Positions 63,167 to 64,000 of a DNA stretch of 64,000 bases are shown here, piece after piece; the stretch's first letter is position 1, and each line of letters begins with the position of its first letter. Source of the DNA: Duganella zoogloeoides (GTDB lineage Bacteria > Pseudomonadota > Gammaproteobacteria > Burkholderiales > Burkholderiaceae_D). Both the position numbers and the translations under genes were made by a program. The DNA lies in the NCBI RefSeq assembly GCF_034479515.1, contig NZ_CP140152.1, positions 124,001-188,000 on the forward strand. Direction: 5' to 3'. Below the pieces are notes generated by a model, which was not told the DNA's origin, made no database searches, and worked only from the letters and a program-made list of their open reading frames with translations.

Positions 63167-64000
63167 CTACTCGAACTCGCGGATCAGTTCCACGATCTGG
63201 TCGCCATACGATGCCAGCTTTTTCTCGCCCACGCCGGAAATGCCGCGCAAGTCGTCGAGCGCGGTGGGACGGGCCTTGGCGATTTCGCGCAGGGTGGCGT
63301 CGTTGAAGATGATGTACGCGGCGACGTTGTGCTCGCGCGCCGTGCCCATGCGCCAGCTGCGCAGGCGGTCGAAGATTTTTTCTTCGGCGGCCGACAAATC
63401 GCTTTCCACGTAGCCTTTCGAGGCGCGCGGGGTCTTCTGCTTGACCGGCTTTTGATATTGGCGCAGCTGTACTTTCTGGCCGCCCTTGAGCACGGGACGG
63501 GCAGCGTCGGTCAGTTTCAGCGAGCTGTATTGTTCGTGGTCCACCGTGAGCAGGCCGAGCGCGATCATCTGGCGCAGGATGGCGCGCCACTCGTGCTCGC
63601 TGCGGTCGGCGCCGATGCCGAACACCGACAGGCTGTCGTGGTGCCAGGTCTTGATGCGGTCGGTTTCCACGCCGCGCAGCACTTCGATCACGTGGCCGGC
63701 GGCAAAGCGCTGGTCCACGCGATAGACGGCCGAGAGCAGCTTTTGCACCGGCACCGTGCCGTCGAACGACACCGGTGGAATCAGGCACGTATCGCAGTTG
63801 CCGCACGGTCCCGATTGCTCACCGAAATAATCAAGCAGGCGCACGCGGCGGCAACTCAGGGTTTCGCACAGGCCCAGCATGGCGTCGAGCTTGGTGCCGA
63901 GCACGCGCTTGAAGGTTTCGTCCGCTTCGGACTCGTCGATCATCCGGCGTTGCAGCACCACGTCCTGCAAACCATAGGCCATCCAGGCGCTGGCGGGACC
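63167..64000 (-). CDS. recQ: ATP-dependent DNA helicase RecQ (5' end outside window)
   Basis: C-terminal part of a RecQ helicase; the frame enters at the window edge (GPASAWMAYGLQD). The zinc-binding module has CRRVRLLDYFGE, then CGNCDTC; a winged RQC domain follows, and the end (IAKARPTALDDLRGISGVGE) is an HRDC domain. The helicase core with the ATPase motifs is beyond position 64000. Function in recombination repair is known for the family. Confidence 0.95.
   Translation of the reverse strand, partial: GPASAWMAYGLQDVVLQRRMIDESEADETFKRVLGTKLDAMLGLCETLSCRRVRLLDYFGEQSGPCGNCDTCLIPPVSFDGTVPVQKLLSAVYRVDQRFAAGHVIEVLRGVETDRIKTWHHDSLSVFGIGADRSEHEWRAILRQMIALGLLTVDHEQYSSLKLTDAARPVLKGGQKVQLRQYQKPVKQKTPRASKGYVESDLSAAEEKIFDRLRSWRMGTAREHNVAAYIIFNDATLREIAKARPTALDDLRGISGVGEKKLASYGDQIVELIREFE

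Overview
The window is a high-GC, gene-dense chromosomal segment that looks like a betaproteobacterium of the Oxalobacteraceae type (Massilia/Duganella/Janthinobacterium relatives). The evidence is the gene content and order: amgK-murU-pepP-ubiH divergent from lptD-surA-pdxA-rsmA; hrcA next to fur; bamE-dapB; leuS-lptE-holA-proA-hemJ. The genus is inference, since no 16S gene is present. No phage, transposase or CRISPR array was found.

Layout. 1-10.3 kb holds cell-envelope genes: murein sugar recycling (amgK, murU), a proline aminopeptidase with an unusual repeated N terminus (pepP), ubiquinone hydroxylase ubiH (cut by the window edge), LPS assembly (lptD), outer-membrane chaperone surA, pdxA and rsmA. 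10.3-20 kb holds two paralogous lipoproteins, a HAD phosphatase, hrcA, fur, bamE, dapB, an ExbB/ExbD pair, a barstar homologue, map, a VOC protein and an SDR/HxlR divergent pair. 20-28.8 kb is housekeeping (leuS, lptE, holA, proA, hemJ, an rRNA-type methyltransferase) plus a Bcr/CflA exporter. 28.9-35 kb is a signalling operon: HDOD-GAF-histidine kinase, REC-PAS-GGDEF-EAL, and a 13-repeat Sel1 protein.

35-46.5 kb is accessory: a TraB/GumN protein, an M28 peptidase, a tautomerase/LysR pair, a GH26 mannanase, tRNA-Gly(CCC), and right after the tRNA an AT-richer wHTH-nucleotidyltransferase/HEPN pair whose HEPN gene is out of frame at a run of seven C. Then come a membrane protein with a 24-residue companion peptide, a WYL regulator with an MDR dehydrogenase, an SDR, and an MFS transporter.

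46.5-53.6 kb is a complete carotenoid glucoside locus, crtE-X-Y-I-B with crtZ convergent, the same architecture as in Pantoea, with 4-base start/stop overlaps at every junction. It should convert farnesyl diphosphate and isopentenyl diphosphate through phytoene, lycopene, beta-carotene and zeaxanthin to zeaxanthin glucosides. Just before it lies a promoter-operator-terminator unit with no ORF, a candidate small RNA. Its operator-like palindrome shares a 14-base core with one in front of the GH1 beta-glucosidase at 57.8 kb, which is followed by an AmpG-like transporter. The window ends with trmB, an amidohydrolase/EamA/AraC cluster and the 3' part of recQ.

Most likely new points: the poly-C frameshifted HEPN partner, the LacI-operator-like small transcription unit at 46.5 kb, the in-frame 57-bp repeats in pepP, the 24-residue membrane peptide and the unexplained structured intergenic region at 45.1 kb.
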